NCBI RefSeq assembly: GCF_003597395.2
Contig: NC_133773.1
Span: 62,853,590-62,917,589, forward strand
Direction of reading: 5' to 3'
DNA length: 64,000 nt
DNA from: Chelonoidis abingdonii
Taxonomy: Eukaryota > Chordata > Testudines > Testudinidae
Positions 45,483 through 56,295 of the stretch are shown one piece after another. Below the pieces are notes generated by a model. It searched no databases, was not told the DNA's origin, and saw nothing but the letters and a program-made list of their open reading frames with translations. Numbering within the stretch: the stretch's first letter is position 1; each line of letters opens with the position of its first letter. Made by a program: the position numbers and the translations under genes.

Positions 45483-46053
45483 NNNNNNNNNNNNNNNNNN
45501 NNNNNNNNNNNNNNNNNNNNNNNNNNNNNNNNNNNNNNNNNNNNNNNNNNNNNNNNNNNNNNNNNNNNNNNNNNNNNNNNNNNNNNNNNNNNNNNNNNNN
45601 NNNNNNNNNNNNNNNNNNNNNNNNNNNNNNNNNNNNNNNNNNNNNNNNNNNNNNNNNNNNNNNNNNNNNNNNNNNNNNNNNNNNNNNNNNNNNNNNNNNN
45701 NNNNNNNNNNNNNNNNNNNNNNNNNNNNNNNNNNNNNNNNNNNNNNNNNNNNNNNNNNNNNNNNNNNNNNNNNNNNNNNNNNNNNNNNNNNNNNNNNNNN
45801 NNNNNNNNNNNNNNNNNNNNNNNNNNNNNNNNNNNNNNNNNNNNNNNNNNNNNNNNNNNNNNNNNNNNNNNNNNNNNNNNNNNNNNNNNNNNNNNNNNNN
45901 NNNNNNNNNNNNNNNNNNNNNNNNNNNNNNNNNNNNNNNNNNNNNNNNNNNNNNNNNNNNNNNNNNNNNNNNNNNNNNNNNNNNNNNNNNNNNNNNNNNN
46001 NNNNNNNNNNNNNNNNNNNNNNNNNNNNNNNNNNNNNNNNNNNNNNNNNNNNN
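45483..46053. other. Assembly gap (N)
   Basis: 571 N as represented. Four ORFs that cross it in the computed frames are meaningless. Confidence 1.
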
Positions 46054-46299
46054 AAAAAGACCCCGAGTTTCCAGTCCCCTCCCAGACTTTAAAAAAAAAT
46101 CCAGGTCTCTGATTGGTCCTCTGGTCAGGTGCTTGGTTCCCCCTTTGTTCACCCTTTGCAGGTAAAAGAAAATTAACTCTTACCTATCTACTTATGACAG
46201 TTGCTCATATCTATTCCACAATAGGCGTGTGCACTCATCACATGCACCGGTGTCAGAAGTTTTTCCCCTGGCAGTACCCATAGGGAGTGCCCTGCTACT

Positions 46300-46408
46300 T
46301 CCAAGTGATGCGTCCCCAGTTTATAAAAAATTCTTGTTATTAATCCCTAAATGCATGGCCTTGCACTTTTCACTATTAAATTTCATCCTATTACTCCATT
46401 GTCTCCTG
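46300..46408 (-). repeat. CR1 fragment inside the DIRS element
   Basis: Contains cctaaatgcatggccttgca, ttcactattaaatttcatcc and tattactcc, the same CR1 region seen in the longer antisense copy near 48920-48975. It follows directly on the left DIRS terminus. Confidence 0.65.
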
Positions 46409-47402
46409 ATAGGGAGGAGCAGCAGTGCGGGAGCGGTGCCGACCACGGGACCATGATCTCAACATGGAGGAACAGTACCACCCATAGCAGCTGCTCCGTG
46501 ATTGCTCCGGCAGATGGACCCATGGCAGTGAGGCGCCGGCGATCAACACCTAGGGCTGCGGAAGTGGTGCTGTGGCGGGTTCCTGGAGCGAGACGACGAA
46601 CGGGAAAGGAGTCGATGTTCATGTCATGACTGGCTACAATAACCCCTCTGAGACAAGGACCTTCAGGGGCGTCTGCCTCGGTCCTGTCAGTGTCCACTCC
46701 TCAAGGCGGAGCAGTGCCTAGAGTCTCTGTCCGTCAGAACCCAGCCAGAAAACCTGGTGGCAGTCGATGGCGACCTGCGTGAACTACTCATGGGATGGTC
46801 ACTGAGCGGCAAATGGCATTGGGACCATTCCCTTGACTGTGACTGGTATTGAGACGGAGGCAACTGTGGAGATCCCAGTGGCGGCTTGCCTCTGGACCAT
46901 GGGGCCAACATTGGCAGTGCTCCTGGTACCGGTATGGACATAATGTCCTGGGGCGCTTGCAGGGTTTCCAGCGTGGAGCGTATCTAGACATCCAGGGAAG
47001 CCTGCTCCGAATGAGCCGAGCTACTCCGCTTGACCTGAGTCGGAGGCCTAGAGGCCGATGGGGACCAAGGACTGCCCAACAGGTGTTTAGCCTCTCTCCG
47101 TCTTGCTATGGCAGAGAAGGTCTCTTCCTAGCCTTCTTGGCATGCCCCACGGACAGGAAGCAGTGCCAACTGGTAGATGGCGCCGGGGAGCCGCTGCACA
47201 TCGACATCACGGTACTCAGTGCCGACCTGGAAAGGCGCGCTGGAGTCAGGGTCAATGCCAACTCCATAAGGATGGCCCGGAGCCTAATGTCTCTCTCTCT
47301 TTTTGTCTGAGGCTGGAACGACTTACAAATCTTGCAGCGATCACTGAGATGAGTTTCACCCAAACAGCGTAAACAGTCAGTGTGTGGATCACCCACTGGC
47401 AT
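46409..47402 (-). pseudogene. DIRS gag-like ORF remnant, second copy
   Basis: Minus strand begins MPVGDPHTDCLRCLGETHLS then DRCKICKSFQPQTKRERDIR, the N-terminal Cys/His motif of DIRS ORF1 (compare 24275-24190). After about 100 codons the frame changes repeatedly. Segments at 46687-46991 and 46383-46697 are further scrambled gag-like or spacer sequence. No complete domain or start context remains. Confidence 0.65.
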
Positions 47403-47829
47403 CAGTCACCTACAAGTGTCGCATGACTTAAAACTGGGGGTGCGGGGCATGCCCCGGCCCGGGCGCACTAACTAAACTAAACCACTAACTACAGGTACCA
47501 TACACTGAACAAAAGAGAGTTCTGGGGAAGAGCTGCAGCAAAGCTGGAGCAGAGAAGTTCCTAAGCACCTTCAGTGGCGGCAAGAAGGAACTCAGGGTGG
47601 GGGGAGTGCGCAGCACCCCTTATACTGCGCCTTGGAGGCACCACTTCAGGGGCGGACCCCTACAGGTACTGCTAGGGGAAAAACTTCCAACACAGGTGCA
47701 TGTGGTGAGCATGCACACCTATTGCGGAGCAATCATTCGAAAAAGAACACGAAGTGCTCAATTTATATTTATTTTTTTATTACAAATATTTGCACTGTAA
47801 AAAACAAAAAGAAATAGTATTTTTCAATT

Positions 47830-49425
47830 CATAGACTCATAGACTCATAGGTCAGAAGGGACCAATATGATCATCTAGTCTGACCTCCTGCACAAAGCAG
47901 GCCACAGAACCCTACCCATCCACTTTTATAACAACCTCTAACCATTACTGAGTTATTGAAGTCTCAAAATTGTTGGTTTGAGACCTCAAGCTGCAGAGAA
48001 ATCCACTAGCAAGGGACCCATGCCCCACGCTGCAGAGGAAGGCGAAAAACCTCCAGGGCCCCTGCCAATCCGCCCTGGAAGGAAATTCTTCCGACCCCAA
48101 ATATGGCGATCAGCATAAACCCTGAGCATGTGGGCAAGACTCACCAAGCCAGCACCTAGGAAAGAAATCTGCAGTAACTCAAATCCCATCCCATCCAACA
48201 TCCCTCACAGACCAGTGAGCAGACTTATCTGCTATAATCCAAGATCAATTGCCAATAAACTACCCACATATCATCCCTCCATATTTATCAACTTAATCTT
48301 AAAGCCAGATAAAGTCTTTTGCCGCTACTTCCCTCGGAAGGCTGTTCCAAGAACTTCACTCCCCTAATGTTAGAAACCTTCGTCTAATTTCAAGTCTAAA
48401 CTTCCTAAATCCAGTGTACCCATTTGTCCTTGTGCCTACATTAGTACTAAGCTTAAATAATTCCTCTCCCTCCCTAACGTTAATCCCCCTGATTAATTAT
48501 ACAGACAAGCATATCCCCCGGAGCCTTCTTTTGGCCAGGCTAAACAAGCCAAGCTTCTTGAGTCTCCTTTCATAAGGCAGGTTTTCCATTCCTGGATCAT
48601 CCCTAGTAGCCGTCTCTGAACCTGTTCCAGCTTGAATTCATCCTTCTTAACATGGACACAGAACTGCAACACAATATTCCAGTGGGGTCTCACCATGCTC
48701 TTATATAACTGGGTACTAAACCAACCTCCTTATCCTTGCTGGAAATACCTCGCCTTGATGCCTCTAAACCGCATTTGCTTTCTTACACGGCCATATCGCT
48801 CTGGCGGCTCATAGGACCATCCTTGCTGTCAACCAAATACCCAAGGTCCTTCTTCCTCCTCGTTGCTTCAAACTGAATGCTCCCCAATGTACTATCTAAA
48901 ATTTTTATTATTATCCTAAGTGCTGACCTTGCACTCTTCACTATTATATTTCATCCTATTGACTATTACTCCAGGTTTACAAGGTGGTCCAGATCTTCCT
49001 GATATAGTATTCCCGGCTCCTTCTCTGTGTTAGCAATATCCCCCAGCTTTGTTGCATCCGCAACTTTTTAGCACATTCCCGCTCTTTGTGCACAGGTCAG
49101 TAATAAAAAGGTTAAAATAAGATTGGTCCAAAACCGATTCCTGGTGACTCCATACAGTAACCTCTCTTCCAGGCCTACAGTTCACCCTGTCAGTACGACC
49201 GCTGGAGTCTCCCTTTTAACCAGCTTCCTTTATCCCACCTTACAACTTTCATATTCATCCCCATCTTTTCCAATTTCACTAAACAGTTCCCCATGTGGAA
49301 CCGGTGTCAAATGCCTTACTTGAATCAGGCTAAATTAGATTCTAAAACCGCATTCCCTTCGATCTAAGTAATTGGTCACCCTCTTCAAAGAAGGAGATCA
49401 GGTGGTTTGGCGACGATCTACTTTA
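47830..49425 (-). mobile_element. CR1-type LINE, 3' region, inserted in hAT
   Basis: In plus reading (antisense to the LINE) the order is tcagaagggaccaatatgat, catctagtctgacctcctgc at the 3' end, then gccttcttttggccaggcta, tagccgtctctgaacctgtt, aatattccagtggggtctca, gtcagtaataaaaaggttaa and caaagaaggagatcaggtgg. These are consecutive stretches of the CR1 3' ORF and 3' UTR. Minus strand 48696-48660 encodes the LExCVQFC-like NIVLQFCVHVKKDE. Frame shifts make it dead. Confidence 0.85.
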
Positions 49426-49517
49426 GTAAATCCATTGCAATCAATTCATACAAGTACTGTACTGCAATCTTCTTTTTATGAGAATTGAACTTAACAATAG
49501 AATTATGTACAAAAAAT

Positions 49518-51108
49518 AAGGCATTGAAAATGGCTCCCGCATCTAGCTGCACATATCTACTGTGGCACTTTACAGCACTGAAACTTGCAGCGCTTTCCAA
49601 GTTTTCTATTTTCGTTCAGGGAAAAGAAAAAATACTTAAATATTAAAATACACAGATAAAGAAAAAAACAACAGAAAACACATACAATGAAAAATAAATA
49701 AATAATAAAAAAAATATGCACTAGAAAGAAAAAAGAAAAAAGAAAAATAAAAAAAATAAAATAAAAAAAATGAAAATCTCATATATATCAAAAAACAAAC
49801 AATAAAATATCATACAAAAATCAATAAAAAAAAATAAAATAAAAAAATATTAAGATATAAAAAAGTGGAACAGATCAATGATTAGATAAAAAAAAGAGAA
49901 CAATAAAAATTACAGACAAAAAACTAGATTCAAATCAATAAAAGAATATTAAATTAAAGAAATGAAGAAAAAAAATCAAAAAATGTATTAAAAAAAGTAA
50001 TAATATAAAAAATAGACAAAAAAAAAAGAAAAAAAAAAAAAAATTATATATATACTAACATAATAAAAAAATAAAAAAAAATACAACCAAACACTAATAA
50101 AATCCTTATAAATAACCGAAAAACAAAACAGATAAAACGAAAAATAATAAAAGATTAATTAATAATAAAAACAAAAAATCAACAAAGAAAAACAATACAT
50201 TAAAACAAACAATATAAAATCAAAAATAATCTACACTATAAGTAAAATTCAACAAAAAAACAGATAGAATTAATAAAATAAACAGAGCATAAGACAGTAA
50301 AAAAAAAGAAAATAAAAATACAAAAATACAAGAACCAAAAAAAAATAATAAAAAACCAAAAAACAGAACAAAAATAACAAAAAGTAAAAAAACTACAAAT
50401 CAGAACAACAAAAAAATAAAAGAAAAATTTTCAATAATAAAATAAAACAAACAAAAAACCAGACGAAAAAATAAATCCATTAATAAAAAACAAAGAAAAT
50501 AAAACTATCAACAACAAAAAAGGTAATAAAAATAATATAAAAAAAAAAAACAAATACACGAATAAGACTGAGTATAAACAAAACAGAAAAAAACTAAAAA
50601 CAAAAAGGTATAAAACAAAAAAAGCAAATAGATAAAGAACTAACAGATTCAACTCAATAAAAACACGATACCTAAAATCAAAAAAAACTACAAAAAAAGA
50701 ACAGAAAAAAAAAAAAATCCAAACAATCTATATAAAGAAAAACAAATAGAAAACAAAAATAAAATAACAAATCAACACATATACAATATAAAAAAAAATA
50801 ATATATAAAAAAAAAAAAAAAAAAACAATAAAAAAGAATACAAAAAAGAAAAAAGAACATAACGCTAAAAAAAGAAATAGACATAAAAAAAAAAACATAA
50901 AAAATCAAAAACAAAAAAACCAATAGTAATAAAAAAAAAAAAAGTGAAGAACAAAAATTTTAAGAATCAGAAAAGAACACAATAAATACAAATTATAATA
51001 TAAAAGAATAATAACAAAATCATTAAAAACAAAAAATAATGTTATAAACACAATTAAAAAAAAAAAAAAATAAAAAAAACAATAAAAAAAATAAATAAAT
51101 AAAAAAAA

Positions 51109-51145
<37 letters not shown>

Positions 51146-51455
51146 AAAAAAATTAAAAAAATAAAAAAATAACAAATAAATATACAATAAAAAAAAATAA
51201 AAAACCAAAACTACAACAACATCAAAGAAAATTATCAAAAATATAAAATAGAACAAAAGACTTAAAATAAAAACACCAAAAAAAAAATATCGATCAAAAA
51301 AAACAGACAAACATAAAAAAAAAAAAAGTATAATAAAAAAAAAAAAAAAAAAACTAAATAAGAATAAAAAAATATAATACTAAAAATAAAATAAATATGT
51401 TTTTTCACCACCCCTAGCCGCTCATTTAAAAATGCCAGTGTAGAAAATCCCCTTA
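49518..51455. mobile_element. MITE interrupted by an A-rich tract
   Basis: The left piece (49518-49610) has ctgtggcactttacagcact and gaaacttgcagcgct. The right piece (51399-51455) has ttttttcaccacccctagcc and aaaatgccagtgtagaaa. These are the two ends of a MITE family whose complete copy follows at 51456-51745. The A-rich tract lies between them. Confidence 0.6.
49619..51398 (+). repeat. A-rich low-complexity tract, about 1.8 kb
   Basis: The strand is dominated by A with scattered single C, T and rare G, without a repeating unit. Examples are runs such as aaaaaaataaaataaaaaaa. The reverse strand yields Phe/Leu-rich pseudo-ORFs. Its borders are sharp on both sides, at normal-composition MITE sequence. 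Confidence 0.9.
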
Positions 51456-51745
51456 GGCCTTGGGCTACACTTAGAAAATTTTCAAAGCGCTGCCGGAGCA
51501 GCGCTTTTGAAAGTGTGAGTGTGGTCAGGCGGCAGCGCGGAGAGAGCTCTCCCACGCTGACACGTAAACCACATCCTTTACGGGTGTAGCTTGCAGCGCT
51601 GGGAGCCGCGCTCCCAGCACTGCCACCCTGATTACACTTTGATGCTTTACCAGTGCTGCATCTTGCAGCGCTCAGGGGGGTGTTTTTTCACACCCCTAAG
51701 CGCGAAAGTTGCAGCGCTGTAAAGCGCCAGTGTAGCCAAGCCCTT
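51456..51745. mobile_element. Palindrome-rich MITE, complete copy
   Basis: Begins ggccttgggctacact and ends agtgtagccaagcccttag, inverted termini. Inside are gagagagctctccc-type and cgctgggagccgcgctccca palindromes and repeated cagcgct words. About 290 bp. Confidence 0.75.
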
Positions 51746-52261
51746 AGTGTCTACGCTCCCACCTCTTCCTATCTCTTTTCTGACCCTTCCTGAAGGCTCC
51801 CATCACAGCTGTCTGCTTCAGCCTGGTGAACTTTCTTCTGAAGGAGATCTAATACTTAAAAGTGAAAAAGCCTTCCAGCCTGCCAGACCTATTAGCACAA
51901 CACTGAAACTGTTAAAGAGCCATTCAAGTGATAATGAAGCCATTTAACAGGCATTTGCCAAGCCCCAGGTATATACTGTCAGTTTCTGAATTTACTGACA
52001 AAAACAGTTGTGCATTACTGTAATATTTACTCAGAACATGTTATTCTACAGGACCTTAGTGTAAAATTTGCTTTAAAATATTTCATTAGGGTGTTGCTGA
52101 AGATTACAAAAATCACATCGCTAAAAAAATCCTTGCATAGAGTTTTTAGATGCACAATCTGAGTATTCATCTTTAGCCTTCAATGCTTGTATCTTCAGAC
52201 ATATAATTTTTTAAATAAATCCTTCAAAAGACCATCCTTGTCTAAAATACACATGCGAGCC
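51746..52261 (+). other. Unexplained segment with short ORF, possible captured cDNA
   Basis: This segment lies inside the hAT copy but matches none of the repeats seen. A 66-codon ORF (51747-51947) ends with GELSSEGDLILKSEKAFQPA and ISTTLKLLKSHSSDNEAI then a stop. About 260 bp later comes a poly(A)-signal-like aataaa (near 52216). Such an arrangement resembles the end of a transcript. I do not recognise the protein, and no poly(A) tail or target duplication was found. Confidence 0.35.
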
Positions 52262-52334
52262 TGGGCTGCCATCGGACCTAGGAGCACCAGTTTAATAATA
52301 CTGCACAGGGCCCCATAAATCCTAAGGACGGCCC
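52262..52334 (-). mobile_element. hAT-like MITE end fragment
   Basis: Minus strand begins CAGGGCCGTCCTTAGG then ATTTATGGGGCCCTGTGCAG, a known type of hAT terminus (compare CAGGGCCGGTGC at 9499). Only one end is present. Confidence 0.55.
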
Positions 52335-52451
52335 TGTTCATATGTCCCTTCATCTTCAACCACCATTCCATAGGACGTGTCCATGCTCATGATGGATTCT
52401 GCTTGATAATAATCCAAAGCAGAGTGGATCAATGCATGTTCATTTTCAACA

Positions 52452-52718
52452 TCATGAGTCGGATGCCACCAGGAGAAGATTGATTTTCTTTTTTGGAGGT
52501 TTGGGTTCTATAGTTTCCACATCTGAGTGTTGTTTTTTTAAGACTTCTGAAAGTCCACACCTCAGCCCTCTCAGATTTTGAAGGCACTTCTGATTCTTAA
52601 ACCTTGGGTCAAGGGCTGTAGTTATTTTTAGAAATCTCACATTGGTATCTTCTTTGCATTTTGTCAAATCTGCTGTGAAAGTGTTCTGAAAATGAACATG
52701 TGCTGAGTCATCATCCAA
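52452..52718 (-). pseudogene. hAT transposase remnant, second copy
   Basis: Encodes TADLTKCKEDTNVRFLKITT then ALDPRFKNQKC, parallel to the fragment at 27493-27720 (FLKIATTFDPRFKNLKC). The DPRFK box is intact. Flanking helices are frame-shifted relative to the first copy. Confidence 0.7.
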
Positions 52719-53472
52719 GACTGCTATGACACAAAATATATGGCAGAATGAGAGAAAAACAGAGCCAAAGATCTACAGTTCTCCCCTAAGGAGTTCAGTC
52801 ACAAATTTAATTAACGCTTTTTTTTTAAATGAGCATCATCAGCATGGAAGCATATCCTCTGGAATGGTGGCCGAAGAATGAAGGGTCATATGACTGTTAA
52901 GCATATCTGGCATGTAAATACCTTACAACGCTGGCTACAAAAGTGCCATGCAAACGTCTGTTCTCACTTTCAGATGACATTGTAAATAAGAAGCAGACAG
53001 CAGCATCTCCTGTAAATGTAAACAAACTTGTTTGTCTTAGCAATTGGCTGAACAAGAAGTAGGACTGAGTGGATTTGTAGGTGCTAAAGTTTTACACTGT
53101 TTTGTTTTTGAGAGCAGTTATGTAACAAACAAAAAAATCTGAATTTGTAAGTTACACTTTCATGATAAAGAGATTGCGCTACAGTACTTGTATGACGTTA
53201 ATTGAAAAATAATATTTCTTTTATCATTTTTAAATGCAAATATTTGTAATAAAAATATAAAGTGAGCACTGTACACTTTGTATTCTGTGTTGTAATAGAA
53301 ATCAATGTATGTGAAAATGTAGAAAAACATCCAAAAATATTTAATAAATTTCAATTTGTATTCTATTGTTTAACAATGGGATTCAGCACAATTAATTTTT
53401 TAAATTGTGATTAATATTTTTGAGTTAAATATGTGAGTTAACTGCAATTAATTGACAAGCCATACTCCCAAC

Positions 53473-53792
53473 ATTTAAAAAAGACATTATTAAATGCCTG
53501 AGGGAAAGTCAGTTTATCATTAAACTACAAGCATATAAATATTGTATATAAAATATTAAAGTCTCAATAGTTTACCACTTCTGATGTTATAAATACTTGC
53601 CATGTACATCAGAGGTTTTGTAAGTGATAATAAATAGCTACTTTACTAAATATCTGAGTTGACTGAAAACAGAAAAAAATTAAACATTTTAGTGAAATTT
53701 CTTTTAATCAAAATTGTATTTACAATACACATTTTCTACCAGTTTATGTAGAACTGATAAATGAAATTGTTTTTAATTATTCACTTTATTAA
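53473..53792. other. Unassigned AT-rich DNA
   Basis: No feature recognised. Confidence 0.3.
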
Positions 53793-54277
53793 TGTAACTT
53801 CTGTTCACCATTCACTACACTTGCCTGCATTGTACTTTGGGTAACATTCTGCTGCCAACATGGAGCCAGCCACCTGCTGATTAATTTTAACAACAGCAGA
53901 ATGAAGCAACTCCCATGAACTAACATAGGGAAAAATCCCTATAAAGCTGGACTCTGAAGACTGAGGACTTTGAGTCTATGGTTCTGCTGCCAGCCTCCAG
54001 GAGCATCAGGTGCACCTGACCCGGACTCGGCTCCACTCTTGTGTACAGAGTACCTGGCCAGTATTCTGTCACAAGCAACTTTAGGCTGGTAACTATAATA
54101 TCTACACAGAACTTGTATGAATGATTGTGTGAATGGATATATTATATATATAATCATAGGAATAAGTAACCAAACAACATTGTTTGCTGTTATCTTTTAT
54201 TTTATTATGGTATTTACAATAAATGTGACAAATGTCTTGTCCCCTTTAAGATCCTGCTAGTTTTTATTGGTATAACA
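53793..54277 (+). mobile_element. Probable solo LTR with TATA box and poly(A) signal
   Basis: Starts TGTAACTTCTG and ends GGTATAACA. TATAAA lies at 53940-53945 and AATAAA at 54218-54223, followed by a GT-rich tgtcttgtcccc. About 280 bp separate the two signals, fitting a U3-R-U5 layout. Flanking bases (ttaa and ttta) do not form a certain target duplication. Confidence 0.55.
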
Positions 54278-56120
54278 TTTATATCATAATATATATACAG
54301 AGATAAAAATGTGGGTAAATAGTAAATTGTGAAACTATTGTTGACAAAGATTGGTTGAATTTTGGTGAATTTAGGCAAACCAATGAGACTTTTGATCTAC
54401 GCCCAAATCCTGAAACACTGTCCCTTGTTCATTTGCCTATCCTTACCTTAAGGTCATCTTCTAGAATGGAGGTGGCCTACTGAAATATCTTCTTCTCCCA
54501 CTATCCTGTGTGTGTGTCTGGCTGAATCTGTTGCCTTTTAGGTTCTTAGAGGCCCATTCCCCCATCTGATGTTTAGAGATAAGATGGACTTCCTACCTAA
54601 TACTATAGCTGGTAAGAATTTCTAGGGTGGAAGATGGCTTCCTATTTTGTAGTAGTATTGTTCTAAAGACTGTACTGTTTCCTGCTGCACTGAGCCTTAC
54701 TCAGGGTCTGATGGTTTAAAGTTGCCTAATAATTTATGACAAAAAATCTTCTACTGTCATCTTGTTTCGCTATCCATTTCTAATACTGGATAGTAAATGG
54801 GTTCTAGATGAATAGAAAATTCATGGAAATATGATCCCAGTCAATAGAAAATATAATCTGAAATCACAAAAACGTACATTACACAGTACACCTCCCACAC
54901 AGACATAATACGGCACATAGCTTTGTGATTAATTAAGGCACTCAATATGCCTCCAGTTGTCATTCATGTCATCTAACTTTTAATTTCAATATATAGTTTT
55001 AAGCTTCTGGACATCACTGTTTCATAACTCTTAATTTTTCTATTATATTATACATACTAACATAGAGAAAAAAAGAAATGATATATGAAATGGAGATCAG
55101 TGATATAATACCCCTAGTGGAAAATGAAGGAATGAGGTATATTAATTCAGAACAAGTGAAACTTCTAGGGAACAGGAATGAATACAGTCATATTCTCTTG
55201 TGCAGAAATGAACTATGTTATAGTGTTAACTTACTAAGTGTTACATCCCAGTACAGTAAGTAGGACTGAGGTTGTATCCTTTAAGATTGTTAACATCTGG
55301 ACACGGCAATTAGATCCTGAAGTGACTAGTTATCATTTCAAAGCGAGTGCCTGGAAAGATTTACCATAATGTACAGGGAGGGGAAAGTGTTCCTGAAGAT
55401 TTTCACATATTTACTCTATTTCCACACCTTCAGTACATGTCTCTTCCTTAGGTCAACAGCTGATAGTCACTGCTGTGCACTTAACATTAAACTAATTCAA
55501 TGCAAGAGAAGCAAGTCAGGCTGCTTCCAGTACTAAAGATGCTGAGGAGGGAATGAAGCCAGCAGGAGTAACAGGGCAGGGAAAACCAAAAGAAACTCCT
55601 AACATTACAATAGTCTGTTCTTTCTGAAGCACTACCAAACTTTTTTATTCTCTTTTGTGGTCCTCCTTCTGAACTGCAAATTTTACATTTTGGCTTTAGT
55701 ATCATAAGCTTATTGCGGTATGTCCCAGTGTTCCACAAAGTGTCTTTCACATATATGCACAGAGGTTAATGCCTTGTCTTAGCTAGCAGGGGGGAGAGGA
55801 GAAAGAGGCACATTTCTGGCTGCATATCCAAGGCAAGAGGCATCTTTCCTTTCAGGGAAGGAGTTTGCATATCAATCATTGCCTTCTTGCCTGTGCTGCC
55901 AATGGTATCCCACACATTAGTTAGCTTCAAAACTACACACATTTTCTGATCCAAACACTGTGCCTCCTTTGGGATGTGATGTGCACCATGGAACTTTAGC
56001 CAGGAAACTCCTGTACACTATGAAGGGAAATAGCCTGGTTAGGGTTACAGTACAGAAGGAGAAAGTCTCTTTATGCCCTACAAGCCTCGCACACACACAC
56101 AAAGAGTTGGTATCTGATTA
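54278..56120. other. Unassigned non-coding DNA
   Basis: No exon or clear repeat. A (CA)n of about 6 units lies near 56091. Confidence 0.3.
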
Positions 56121-56128
56121 GCCTAGAC

Positions 56129-56295
56129 CAGTAGTTTCAACCCGCAGGACGTTTGTGGCCCAATCAGCACACAGCTGTGGCCCACGTGACATCCTCAGGA
56201 CCCTACAGGTAGTACATATATTGTGTGGATGCAGCCCACATAACACAGAGAGCCACATATGTGGCCCGCAATGATAAGTAGATTGAGAACCACGG
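56129..56295. mobile_element. Short hAT MITE
   Basis: Left end cagtagtttcaac and right end gattgagaaccacgg are inverted relatives of CAGTGGTTCTCAA. Flanking octamers gcctagac (56121-56128) and gcctctac (56296-56303) agree at six of eight positions. The interior has gtggcccacgtgacatcctc and tgtggcccgcaatgataa, as in a common vertebrate hAT MITE. Confidence 0.75.

Larger units (their letters stand above)
44737..46199. mobile_element. LTR element inside DIRS, 5-bp target duplication
   Basis: Starts TGTGGTAAACG and ends TTATGACA. It is flanked by gttgc at 44732-44736 and gttgc at 46200-46204, and the DIRS terminus reads continuously if one copy of gttgc and the LTR are removed. The content includes the C/T-rich cttttccctcccccctctag and the tail ctctgattggtcctctggtc. 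The true length is unknown because of the gap and a 235-bp duplication next to it. Confidence 0.8.
44692..47753 (-). mobile_element. DIRS-type element inserted in the hAT copy
   Basis: The left end (ataactggtgttctttgaga) continues after the LTR as ttgctcatatctattccaca, then cacatgcaccggtgtcagaa. The right end (47590-47753) holds the inverse: ggcaagaaggaactcagg, caggtgcatgtggtgagcat and gaaaaagaacacg. Between is a gag-like minus-strand remnant. No reverse transcriptase or recombinase is seen, so it is a deletion derivative. No duplication of hAT sequence borders it, as expected for DIRS. Confidence 0.75.
44558..53464 (-). mobile_element. hAT element, second copy, split by nested insertions
   Basis: The element runs from tagggctgtaaa to ttgacaagccata, flanked by ctcgcaac (44550-44557) and ctcccaac (53465-53472), an 8-bp target duplication with one mismatch. 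Pieces homologous to 26939-28511 are 44558-44691, 47754-47830, 49421-49517 and 52335-53464. Everything else arrived later: DIRS with its LTR, CR1, MITEs, an A-rich tract and an unexplained segment. About 1.4 kb of about 8.9 kb is the original element. Confidence 0.85.

Noticed and set aside
45424..46165. Four ORFs of about 220-240 codons spanning N
   Set aside because: They exist only because N codons are not stops. The flanks are LTR sequence.
50431..51310. Phe/Leu-rich minus-strand ORFs that look like membrane proteins
   Set aside because: They are complements of the A-rich low-complexity tract, so TTT and CTT codons dominate.
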